In this document: positions 45,546-52,995 of the stretch, one piece after another
Position numbering within the stretch: position 1 is the stretch's first letter
Layout: every line of letters starts with the position of its first letter
From: PR03 sp964353555
Lineage (GTDB): Bacteria > Myxococcota_A > UBA9160 > PR03
DNA: 64,000 nt
Reading direction: 5' to 3'
NCBI GenBank assembly: GCA_964353555.1
Contig: CAYGWM010000001.1
Span: 102,674 to 166,673, forward strand
Program-made: the position numbers and the translations under genes
The notes under the pieces: generated by a model
Told to the model about the DNA's origin: nothing
Database searches by the model: none
Seen by the model: only the letters and a program-made list of their open reading frames with translations

Positions 45546-46952
45546 TCAGACGGTCGGCCAATCGTGCGCCCAGGGGCGCGCTTGCTCGAAGGCGTAGCAG
45601 GCTTGCAGCACGAGGTCGTCGCGGTGGCGCGGACCGATGATCTGCAGGCCGACCGGCAATCCCGCGCGCGAGAAGCCGCAGCGCACCGTTGCGGCGGGAT
45701 GCCACGACAGGTTGAAGGGCATCGTGAAGGAGCCGACGTTCGCGTCGGGCTGGCGCTTGCCTTCGACCTCGGCGCGCAGCGGACCGCGTGCGCCGGGCGG
45801 GTCGTAGGGAACCGTCGGTGTCACGAGCAGGTCGAATTGCTCGAAGATCTCGGCACACCAGCGATTCAGCTCTTCGCGGCGCCGCCGGAACGCGGCAAAG
45901 CGCTCCGGCGTCATCTGCACGCCGAGTTTCACGTTGTTGATCAGGCTGCGACCGAACTCGTGCTCGCGATCGGGTAGGAACCCTTCGAGTTGACCGAGCA
46001 ACTGGAACGCGCCCATCAGACCCCAGTCGCGACCCGGCTCGGGCGGCCCGCCGCGCACCAGATCGACCGGATGGCCGAGTTGTTCGAATACGTGCACCGC
46101 CTCGCCCACCGCGTCGGCCACGTCCGGCTGCACCACCGCGTAGCCGAGGTCGGAGGCGTAACCGATGCGCAGTCCGTCGGGCAGGTTCCGCAACACCTGG
46201 CGGTACGACAGTCCCGGATGCGGCAGTGAGTTCGGATCGAGTGGGTGCGCGCCGACGGTGAGGTCCAGATGCAGCGCGGCGTCTTCGACGGTACGCGTCA
46301 GCGGACCGTGGCCCGCCGTGTCGTCCATCACCCAGAACTTGTCGGGACCGTGCGGGATGCGCCCATAGCTGGTCTTCAGGCCGAAGCAGCCGGTGAAGGT
46401 CGCCGGGATACGCACGGAGCCGCCGCCGTCGCTCGCCGTTGCGAGCGGGATCATCGAACCCGCGATCGCGGCCGACGAACCCCCGCTCGATCCGCCGGGC
46501 GTGCGTTCGAGATTCCACGGGTTGCGCGCTTCTGGAAACAGCAGGTTCTTCGTGATCGCGGTGGCTCCGAACTCGGGTGCGTTGGTCTTGCCCACGACGA
46601 TTGCGCCGGCCGCGCGCAGCCGCTCGACCTGCAGCGAATCGCGCGCGACGAGGTTGTCCTTGTAGACGAGGCTGCCGTGCGAAGTGACCAGGCCCGCGGC
46701 GTCTTCCAGGTCTTTCACGCCGAGCGGCACGCCTTCGAGCGGCCGCGCTTCGCCGCGCTGGATTCGCGTTTCGGCGCTGCGCGCATCGGCGAGAAGTTGC
46801 TCGCGATCGCGCATCGCGACGAACGCGTTGAGCTTGTCGTTGACGGCGTCGATGCGGTCGAGCGTCGCCTGCATCAGCTCGACGGGCGAGAGCTCACGGC
46901 GTTCGAGCAGCGCGGTGACTTCGGTCAGAGGGCGGCGTAGCAGATCATTCAT
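45546..46952 (-). CDS. Amidase signature family hydrolase
   Basis: A 468-residue Ser-cisSer-Lys amidase. The lysine is in GVPLGVKDLED. The Gly/Ser-rich signature is RTPGGSSGGSSAAIAGSMIP. The nucleophile serine is in ATASDGGGSVRIPAT. The length fits the family. It is too divergent to assign as GatA, and no gatB or gatC is present, so a stand-alone amidase is likely. I start it at ATG 46952 (NDLLRRPLTEVTALLERREL, a typical N-terminus). DoxX follows. Confidence 0.9.
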   Translation of the reverse strand: MNDLLRRPLTEVTALLERRELSPVELMQATLDRIDAVNDKLNAFVAMRDREQLLADARSAETRIQRGEARPLEGVPLGVKDLEDAAGLVTSHGSLVYKDNLVARDSLQVERLRAAGAIVVGKTNAPEFGATAITKNLLFPEARNPWNLERTPGGSSGGSSAAIAGSMIPLATASDGGGSVRIPATFTGCFGLKTSYGRIPHGPDKFWVMDDTAGHGPLTRTVEDAALHLDLTVGAHPLDPNSLPHPGLSYRQVLRNLPDGLRIGYASDLGYAVVQPDVADAVGEAVHVFEQLGHPVDLVRGGPPEPGRDWGLMGAFQLLGQLEGFLPDREHEFGRSLINNVKLGVQMTPERFAAFRRRREELNRWCAEIFEQFDLLVTPTVPYDPPGARGPLRAEVEGKRQPDANVGSFTMPFNLSWHPAATVRCGFSRAGLPVGLQIIGPRHRDDLVLQACYAFEQARPWAHDWPTV

Positions 46953-47003
46953 TCGGGGGGCCTCCAAGAGCCGCGCGAGTGTACCATCGGCAAGCCGCTC
47001 CCG

Positions 47004-47037
47004 CGGCGCGCAGTGAGCCGAAGGCGAGCGAAGTTCA
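47004..47037 (-). repeat. Dispersed repeat A, copy before the GST remnant
   Basis: Plus strand CGGCGCGCAGTGAGCCGAAG then GCGAGCGAAGTTCA. It is the inverse of the copy inside sufC (18273-18304) with one difference. Confidence 0.65.
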
Positions 47038-47042
47038 CTAGG

Positions 47043-47677
47043 ATGACCATCAGCGAGCTGATCTTTCACCACTACGACGGAGTCCCAGTTTTCCGAGACG
47101 ATCCGGCTGTGCTTCGGCCACAAGGGCCTTGCATGGCGGTCGGTAATCCGGCCGCAGATCATGCCCAAACCGCACCTCGTCCCGCTGACGGGCGGCTACC
47201 GCAAGATCCCCGTACTGCAGATCGGGGCCGACATCTTCTGTGACAGCCAGCGGATCGCGCGCGGTCTCGAGAGCCTTTTTCCCGCAAAGCCCTTTGATGG
47301 CTGCCGGAGCGCTCTTCGCCGATCAACTCCGCGCCCATGCACAACTGCTCGACGCCCAGCTCGCCGACGGTCGCCCGTTTCTACTGGGCGACGACTTCTC
47401 GCTCGCGCTCGGCGTCGCGATCGCGCTGGCGCCGCCGCTCGGCATCGCACGCGAGTCGAAGCCGGCAACGCCCATCACGCCGGATCCGCACGACCCGAAT
47501 GGCTTCGAGCCTGGTATGCGGGTGCGCGTCGTAGCGGACGACTACGGCTTCGACCCGGTCGAAGGGGAGATCGTTGCGCTCGAAATTCACGGGATCGCGA
47601 TCCGTCGCGAAGCGCCGGAGGTCGGCGAAGTGGTGGTCCATTTCCCGCGCGCCGGATTTCGCGTCCGCAAACTCTGA
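47043..47677 (+). pseudogene. Decayed glutathione S-transferase
   Basis: Three frames must be joined to read a GST. The first gives MTISELIFHHYDG (from 47043). About 47083 a one-base shift leads to SQFSETIRLCFGHKGLAW, then PKPHLVPLTGGYRKIPVLQI and FCDSQRIARGLESLFP. Near 47293 a second shift leads to LFADQLRAHAQLLDAQLADG, PFLLGDDFSLA and the tail DDYGFDPVEGEIVALE ending VVHFPRAGFRV. Most of the C-terminal helical domain between these parts is missing (about 80-100 residues). The N-terminal thioredoxin-like fold and the characteristic tail are recognisable, so this is a pseudogene with two frameshifts and a deletion. A sequencing error cannot explain the deletion. Confidence 0.8.
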
Positions 47678-47722
47678 CGCCGATTCGCACACAACGCTCC
47701 GAGCACCCGCGAAGCTCCGACC

Positions 47723-47767
47723 CCCGTTTCCCGCGCAGCGAGCCAACGGCGAGCGGCGAGCCTCATG
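47723..47767 (-). repeat. Dispersed repeat A, first of a pair
   Basis: Plus strand CCCGTTTCCCGCGCAGCGAG then CCAACGGCGAGCGGCGAG and CCTCATG. Its reverse complement is nearly the same as 30256-30300. It is followed after 7 bp by a second copy. Confidence 0.8.
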
Positions 47768-47774
47768 AGTTGAT

Positions 47775-47810
47775 CCCGCATAGCGAGCCGAAGGCGAGCG
47801 GCGAGGTCAT
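47775..47810 (-). repeat. Dispersed repeat A, second of a pair
   Basis: Plus strand CCCGCATAGCGAGCCGAAGG then CGAGCGGCGAGGTCAT. Same orientation as the preceding copy. The region 47678-48011, otherwise without a gene, holds these two repeats, the histone promoter and its leader. Confidence 0.8.
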
Positions 47811-47862
47811 CAAGATCGGCCTCGTATCGGGGTCGAGAGGCCCGAGATCGTGTGTTTTCCGT

Positions 47863-47890
47863 TTGACGACGGCAGCGGAAGCCGTATGAT
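47863..47890 (+). promoter_or_regulatory. Sigma70-type promoter of the histone gene
   Basis: TTGACG at 47863-47868 and TATGAT at 47885-47890 with a 16-bp spacer. Transcription would begin near 47897, leaving a leader of about 115 nt before the histone ATG at 48012. The leader contains no recognised riboswitch. Confidence 0.7.
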
Positions 47891-48011
47891 GCGCCGCAAC
47901 TCCGGTGACACGGAGATTCAACAAACCAAGTCATCCATGCCCACGATCGCAATGGTTCGCGATGCACTGAGTGGGGTCGTGAGGTGGCGAGCCAAAGGAC
48001 TGGGGGGAACG

Positions 48012-48233
48012 ATGGCAGCAAAGAAGAAGGCCGCACCGAAGAAGAAGGGCGCCAAGAAGGCCACTGGCGATCTGATCATCTCGAAGTCGCGCGTCAAGGC
48101 GGCGACCAAGAAGTGCAACGTCGGTGGTGACTTCTACGGCGCGCTCGACGCGGCCGTGCGCAAGATCATCGCGGGCGCTGAAGAGCGCGCGCAGGGCAAC
48201 AAGCGCAAGACGCTGAAGCCGGTCGACATCTAG
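48012..48233 (+). CDS. Small bacterial histone with lysine-rich N-terminal tail
   Basis: A 73-residue protein. Residues 1-20 are a basic tail with eight lysines in AKKKAAPKKKGAKK repeats. Residues 21-73 read as a single histone fold: ISKSRVKAATKKCNVGG for helix 1, DFYGALDAAVRKIIAGAEER for the long helix 2, and KRKTLKPVDI for helix 3. The end matches the archaeal histone pattern GRKTVKAEDI. Similar short histones (Bdellovibrio Bd0055, Leptospira) coat DNA. A single Cys at 35 is unusual. GGGGGGAA lies just before the ATG. A dedicated promoter and terminator suggest a strongly expressed, monocistronic gene. The family assignment is from motif similarity only. Confidence 0.8.
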   Translation: MAAKKKAAPKKKGAKKATGDLIISKSRVKAATKKCNVGGDFYGALDAAVRKIIAGAEERAQGNKRKTLKPVDI

Positions 48234-48254
48234 TCGCATCGCGCCGAATGCAAG

Positions 48255-48292
48255 AGGGCCCGTGGGCTGACGTCCGCGGGCCCTTCTTCATT
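48255..48292 (+). terminator. Rho-independent terminator after the histone gene
   Basis: AGGGCCCG and CGGGCCCT (48255-48262 and 48276-48283) form the stem, extended by GG/CC beyond a mismatch. TTCTTCATT follows. It lies 21 bp after the histone stop and 36 bp before the convergent HerA-like stop. Confidence 0.75.
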
Positions 48293-48318
48293 CCGCCGCT
48301 TCGGGACTGCGCGCCGCG

Positions 48319-50763
48319 CTATGCGCCCGGATCCGCCCATGCAGGCTTCGCGCTTCCGTCTGCTGCGACGCGCCACGGTGTCCAGACCAATACCAGCGGC
48401 GCAACGTCGAGATCGCTCTTGCGCGCGGGGACTTGCAGCGGCTCGATTGCGACCGACTCGATCCCGCGTGACTCGAGCGCCGCGATCTCCTGCTGACAGC
48501 TCTGCTCCAGCTCGGCGAGCTTTGCGCGCATCTGATCCGCTCGTTCTTCCGCACGCCCGACGTCGCCGCGCTCATCCGCCGCGCGGCCCAGCCCGCGCAT
48601 CGCAGTCGCAGCGCGACCCACGTTGGTTCGACTCGCCAGCTTGCGACCGAAGAGCGCGCCTACCACGCTGGCGCCGATCGAGATCACCGTGTCCATCTTT
48701 TTCGCCGAGTACTGCTCGCGCTCCGCCCCGACGCGTTGTTCCGCGCGCGCGATCTGATCGCGCAGCGTCGCAAGCTGCGGGGCAAAACGCGCGCGCAGCT
48801 TCTCGACCGCCGCGTCGCGCGACTCACGCAGCGCGTCGCGCAGCCGAACGCGAAACTCGCCTTCGGTTTCGCCAGCCTTCGAGGTGCCCGCGGGATCGAC
48901 GCTGCGAAACAGCGTCAGCGGGCGCGTTCGATAGAGGTTCGCAGCGAGTGCCTTGCGCCAGCGCTCGAAGCTCTCGGCGCGCAGCGCTGTGGCGGGCAGC
49001 TCGGCGAAGCGCGCGCCGGCGGCGGGATCCGCTTCGAGATTCGGTGCAGCGCGACCGATCTCGCGCCCGCCTTCCCAGGGCGCGGCGTCGCTGTCGGCTT
49101 CGAGCGGCGCGAGCCACGCTGCCTTCTCCCAGCAATCGACGTCGACCTTCGCGAGCGCGTAATGCAGCGAAGCGACACCGAGTAGAGACGGTCGGTAGAG
49201 GAGGTGCTCGCCGCTGCTCGGTTGCTGCGCGATCGGGAGGAAGCGTTCGTTGATGCCGGCGGGGGTGGTCGGACGCGTGGGAAGAGTCGTTGCAGACGCG
49301 ACCGCGTCCTGGTGACTTCGCTCGGCTGCGCCTCGCTGCGCACTTGCTTCGCTCGTTTGCGGTGGCGTAAGCCTGCGGATTTGATCGCGCGTGAGTGGAC
49401 CCGCCAGATACGAGAGCGCCCAGCGCGACTGGAACACGACCGGCTCGTCTTCGTGCACGTTGCGCAGCAGGAACGTGCGCGGCGGCAGCGCCGACAGCGT
49501 CGCGTCGAGCGACGCGCGATCGAATCCGGGGCCGGCCGCGACGCCTTCGAGTCCCTCGATCACGCGTGCCTTGTCGCGCTCGGTCGACAGCCGACCCAGG
49601 AACCAGGTGCCGGCGTTGGAGAGACCCTTGTAGTCGAGGTCGACGGGATTCTGCGTTGCGAGCACGACGCCGAGCCCGTAGGCGCGCGCCTGCTTCAGCA
49701 ACGTCAGCATCGGCGTCTTCGCCGGCGGGTTCGCGACCGGCGGGAAGAAGCCGAACACCTCGTCCATGTAGAGCAGCGCGCGAAGCGACGAGGTACCCGG
49801 CTGGGTGCGCATCCACGACACCAACTCGGCGAGCACCAGCGTCACGACGAACATCCGCTCGGCGTCGGAAAGGTGTGCGATCGACACGATCGAGATCCGC
49901 GGCCGGCCGTCCTCCGTGTAGAGCAGACGCGCGGCGTCGAGTGGTTCGCCCTCCGCCCATGCAGCGAAGGCCGGCGAGGCCGCGAGGTTGTTCAGTGCCA
50001 GCGCTAGCTCCCCGCGTGCCTTCGCCGGAAAGAACGACTCGAGATCGAGCACGCCGATCTTTTCGAGCGGCGGCTTCTGCACCGACGCGATCAGCGCGCC
50101 GAGATCGAGGTTCTTGCCGTCGCGCCAGGCGCGCTCGAGCAGCGTCGAAACGAGAATGTGTTCGCGGCTGCGCAGCGGATCTGCGTCGATGCCGAGCAAC
50201 CCGAGCAGACCCGAGGCCGTGCTCTGGACGCGTTCGCGCAGCGCCTCTTCGTCGGCAAGCACCGCTGCCGCCGGCGCACCCAGCGAGCGCAGCAGTGCGA
50301 GCGGTCGGCCGGCGCGCGAACCGGGCGTGTAGATCGCGCGGTCCGCCGCCGCCGCGAAGCGCGCGATGCGCTCCGGCGCCTGATCCCACTCGGCGAGCCC
50401 GCCGCGCCAGCGATCCGCGACCGACTGCGCTTCTTCGTCGGGCGTGTGACCGCGCCGCGCGGCCTCCGCTTCGTCGATCCAAGGGCGAAACGAGGCTGCG
50501 TCGAGCGACGGAAAGGTGAGCAACAGATTGCCGAGATCGCCCTTCGGGTCGATCGCGATCACCGGAATGCCGTCGATCGCCGCTTCCTCGAGCAGCGCGA
50601 CGGCGAGGCCCGTCTTGCCGCTGCCCGTCATGCCGACGATGACGGCGTGGGTGCACAGATCCTTCGCGTCGTAGAGCAGCGGTTCGTCCGACGCAACGCG
50701 GCTCCCGGCGAGGTCGTAGCGACGGCCTAGATAGAACGTGCCGAGCTTTTCGTAGTCGTGCAT
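48319..50763 (-). CDS. HerA-like P-loop ATPase (DUF87 type)
   Basis: An 814-residue protein. Walker A is GMTGSGKTG (residues 44-52), followed by VIAIDPKGDLGNLL. Walker B is ALLYMDEVFGFFP. Sensor-like VVLATQNPVDLDYKGLSNAG and GRLSTERDKARVIEGL complete a HerA/FtsK-type motor core. The C-terminal 350 residues are divergent, with a charged helical region and the hydrophobic segment DTVISIGASVVGALFGRKLA. Such ATPases pump DNA or act on membranes; no NurA nuclease is adjacent. A family A-like segment (49314-49350) lies within the reading frame. It shares no obvious operon with the histone gene. Confidence 0.85.
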   Translation of the reverse strand: MHDYEKLGTFYLGRRYDLAGSRVASDEPLLYDAKDLCTHAVIVGMTGSGKTGLAVALLEEAAIDGIPVIAIDPKGDLGNLLLTFPSLDAASFRPWIDEAEAARRGHTPDEEAQSVADRWRGGLAEWDQAPERIARFAAAADRAIYTPGSRAGRPLALLRSLGAPAAAVLADEEALRERVQSTASGLLGLLGIDADPLRSREHILVSTLLERAWRDGKNLDLGALIASVQKPPLEKIGVLDLESFFPAKARGELALALNNLAASPAFAAWAEGEPLDAARLLYTEDGRPRISIVSIAHLSDAERMFVVTLVLAELVSWMRTQPGTSSLRALLYMDEVFGFFPPVANPPAKTPMLTLLKQARAYGLGVVLATQNPVDLDYKGLSNAGTWFLGRLSTERDKARVIEGLEGVAAGPGFDRASLDATLSALPPRTFLLRNVHEDEPVVFQSRWALSYLAGPLTRDQIRRLTPPQTSEASAQRGAAERSHQDAVASATTLPTRPTTPAGINERFLPIAQQPSSGEHLLYRPSLLGVASLHYALAKVDVDCWEKAAWLAPLEADSDAAPWEGGREIGRAAPNLEADPAAGARFAELPATALRAESFERWRKALAANLYRTRPLTLFRSVDPAGTSKAGETEGEFRVRLRDALRESRDAAVEKLRARFAPQLATLRDQIARAEQRVGAEREQYSAKKMDTVISIGASVVGALFGRKLASRTNVGRAATAMRGLGRAADERGDVGRAEERADQMRAKLAELEQSCQQEIAALESRGIESVAIEPLQVPARKSDLDVAPLVLVWTPWRVAADGSAKPAWADPGA

Positions 50764-50803
50764 GCCCTACCTCGGCCGCCGCTTCGGCTGCCGCTTCAGA
50801 CCG

Positions 50804-51184
50804 TCAGGGCGTCACGGCCTTTTCGGTGGCATCTGCCGCATTCTTGGCCGCGTCCTTCGTGGCGTCGGCGGCGTCCTTCGCCATCTCCTTGGTGTTGTCG
50901 GCGGCCTTCTCGAGGTTTGCACCCGCGTTCGCCGCTTCTTCCTTCACGATCTCTTCGGTGCGCTTGGCCGTATCCGCCGCCTTCTGTGCGGCGCTGTCTG
51001 CCGCCCGCTTCATCGAGTCCGCCGCTTTGGCCGCCGCCGCCTTGGCATCTTCGGCCGCGATCTTTGCCGCTTCGCCGGCGGCCTTGACGGATTCCGCCGC
51101 CTTGTCGGCTGCGGTCGGCTTCTGCTCACTGCATGCCGTGAGCAATGCCAGCGAGGCGACGATTGCAATTGCGATTCGCTTCAT
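50804..51184 (-). CDS. Ala/Lys/Asp-rich amphipathic lipoprotein
   Basis: A 126-residue lipoprotein (signal ending ALLTAC, Cys18). The mature part is almost entirely a repeated alanine-lysine-aspartate helix (AAEDAKAAAAKAADSMKRAA and similar). It contains 11-residue-like periodicity as in LEA and apolipoprotein-like proteins. It probably forms a long amphipathic helix at the membrane. A stress role is plausible but not shown. I start it at ATG 51184; a longer reading would bury the signal peptide. It lies downstream of mscL on the same strand (59 bp). Confidence 0.75.
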   Translation of the reverse strand: MKRIAIAIVASLALLTACSEQKPTAADKAAESVKAAGEAAKIAAEDAKAAAAKAADSMKRAADSAAQKAADTAKRTEEIVKEEAANAGANLEKAADNTKEMAKDAADATKDAAKNAADATEKAVTP

Positions 51185-51243
51185 GACGCTCCCCTTCGTA
51201 CGTGCGAGAGACCGGGATGGCCCCCCGCTCAAGGCAGTTTCGA

Positions 51244-51633
51244 TCAGGCCTTCTTCAGCAGATCCCGGATCTCGGTGAGCAGCTTCTGTTCCGCGCTCGG
51301 CTCGGGCGGCGGCGCAGGCGCCGCCGGTGCGGGTCTTCGCAACTGGTTCACCGCCTTCACCAGCAGGAACACGCAGAACGCGATGATTAGGAAGTCGATC
51401 GTGGTCTGCAGGAACGCGCCGTAGTTGATCGTCACAGGGGCTTCCGGCGTACCGCCGATGGCGAGCTTCAGGCTCTTGAAGTCGACACCGCCAGTTGCGA
51501 GCCCGATCGGCGGCATCAATACATCGCCGACGATCGACGAGACGATCCTCCCGAACGCGCCGCCGATGATGACGCCGACGGCCATGTCGACGACGTTGCC
51601 CCGCTGGATGAACTCCCGGAACTCACCAAGCAT
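51244..51633 (-). CDS. mscL: Large-conductance mechanosensitive channel
   Basis: A 129-residue inner membrane channel that opens under hypo-osmotic tension. It has the amphipathic N-helix MLGEFREFIQRGNVVDMAVG, TM1 with GVIIGGAFGRIVSSIVGDVL, the MPPIGLATGGVDF loop, TM2 DFLIIAFCVFLLVKAVN and the cytoplasmic helix with EQKLLTEIRDLL. The ATG at 51633 has a good GGAG site 6 nt upstream, so I prefer it to the longer start at 51660. Confidence 0.97.
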   Translation of the reverse strand: MLGEFREFIQRGNVVDMAVGVIIGGAFGRIVSSIVGDVLMPPIGLATGGVDFKSLKLAIGGTPEAPVTINYGAFLQTTIDFLIIAFCVFLLVKAVNQLRRPAPAAPAPPPEPSAEQKLLTEIRDLLKKA

Positions 51634-51684
51634 GTCGTTCTCCTGGCTGGAAGGGTGCAATCCTAGCCGGATGCGCGTACAGGG

Positions 51685-52992
51685 CTAGGCGCGCGCCGCC
51701 TCCGCGCGGATCCGCACGATGCGCGCCCCGGCATGCACGTGGGTCCCCACGGCGATGTAGGCGAGCACCAACTCGACCTGTCCCGTGAGACCGGCGATGA
51801 GTGTCAGGAAGAGCCGCCCGTCGCGGCCGAGCAGCAGCCAGCGCCAGCGGCCTTCGCGCTCGGTCGCAAAGGGTCGTTGGAACTGCGTGCCGTACTTCTC
51901 CTTGACGAGCATCGACAAGCTGTTGCCCGCCAGCGCGGCAAATCCGAGCGCGACCGCGAGGGCTCCTGCACCCATCAGCCACGCATAGAGCGTCATGCCT
52001 CCGATCACCGCGGCTTCGCCGACGCGGTCGAGTAGTGCGTCGTAGAGCCCGGCGAACGCGGAATCCTGATCGCGCACCCGTGCCAGTTCGCCGTCGACAC
52101 CGTCCAGCACCGATGCGCACTGGGCCAGCAAGCCGCCCGTCGTCGCGTGGCCGACAGCGAACGAGAGTCCCGCCGCAAGCGTCATCGCGAATGTCGCGAC
52201 GCTCACCTGCCACGGCTTGATCGGCCTCGAGATCAGCCGCTCGGTGATGCGCAGCGAAATCGGGCGATTCAGATGGCGCGCGATCACGCCGTCGCCGACG
52301 CGCACGGCACCGGCCAACACCTCGCGTCGCGCGCGCGGAACGTCCTCGGTGCGGCGCACGCTTTGCCAGCGTTCCAGCACCGGCCAGGTCGCGACGGGTT
52401 CGCGCGCCCCGAGCGCGCCGAGCGCGTGCAGGAAGGCTCGCTCGGCGTCGCATTCCGCATCGGCCGCGCGTGCCCAAACCGGTGTTGCGATCGCGAGGCC
52501 TACGAGCACGCCATCGGCGCCGACCAGTTCGCGCGCGACGCGCTGCACGCGGGCGCGTGCGTCGTCGCGACTCCACACCGCGACGCGTGGCAGCCCGAAG
52601 CCGCGTTCGTTCGCCTCGGGGCGGAAGTCGACGGCAACGACGGAGTCGACGGCGGAGCGGTTTTCCCCGACGAAGCGCGCCACGAGCTGGCGGTCGTAGT
52701 GGCAATCGGTGCGGGCGAGGAAGAAGGGCTCATCGCCGACAGCAGGCGCGAGCGACGCGACGCTGCGCACGCGCAGCGCGCGACACGCGCCTTGTCGCAG
52801 CGTGCGCTCGATCACGGCGACCACATCGGCGTCGCCCGCCAGCAGGAAGCGCCTTACCCCCGCGCGCGCGAACGCGAGCGCCGTGCGCTCGACGGGAGCG
52901 AGACCGAAGAGCGAGACCGACTCGCCAGCGCCCGCGCGGACGGCGAGAAGCACGCAGAGGCGATCAGACTCAGCGTAGCCCTCAGTTCTCAT
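51685..52992 (-). CDS. Two-domain nucleotidyltransferase-like / CDP-alcohol phosphotransferase (inositol type)
   Basis: A 435-residue protein. Residues about 10-200 resemble a nucleotidyltransferase fold (LCVLLAVRAGAG, then GLAPVERTALAFARAGVRRF, then FFLARTDCHYD), though the usual GxGxR loop is degenerate. Residues 240-435 form a membrane domain with the CDP-alcohol signature DGVDGELAR (297-305), Asp318 and Asp322. Ala314 takes the usual glycine place. The order matches the fused inositol-1-phosphate cytidylyltransferase / CDP-inositol transferase of hyperthermophiles. It lies 3 nt after ino1, which supports inositol phosphate as substrate. The product could be di-inositol phosphate or an inositol lipid. 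Confidence 0.78.
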   Translation of the reverse strand: MRTEGYAESDRLCVLLAVRAGAGESVSLFGLAPVERTALAFARAGVRRFLLAGDADVVAVIERTLRQGACRALRVRSVASLAPAVGDEPFFLARTDCHYDRQLVARFVGENRSAVDSVVAVDFRPEANERGFGLPRVAVWSRDDARARVQRVARELVGADGVLVGLAIATPVWARAADAECDAERAFLHALGALGAREPVATWPVLERWQSVRRTEDVPRARREVLAGAVRVGDGVIARHLNRPISLRITERLISRPIKPWQVSVATFAMTLAAGLSFAVGHATTGGLLAQCASVLDGVDGELARVRDQDSAFAGLYDALLDRVGEAAVIGGMTLYAWLMGAGALAVALGFAALAGNSLSMLVKEKYGTQFQRPFATEREGRWRWLLLGRDGRLFLTLIAGLTGQVELVLAYIAVGTHVHAGARIVRIRAEAARA

Positions 52993-52995
52993 GTG

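Noticed and set aside
47161..47889. A 242-codon plus-strand frame containing part of the GST remnant
   Set aside because: Only its first 40 residues are GST-like; the rest is an arginine-rich shadow across the frameshift and repeats.
49314..49350. A further family A repeat inside the HerA-like gene
   Set aside because: Only the TTCGCTCGGCT/CTCGCTGCGC pattern is shared. Similarity is too loose to call a copy, although it lies in a variable linker of the protein.
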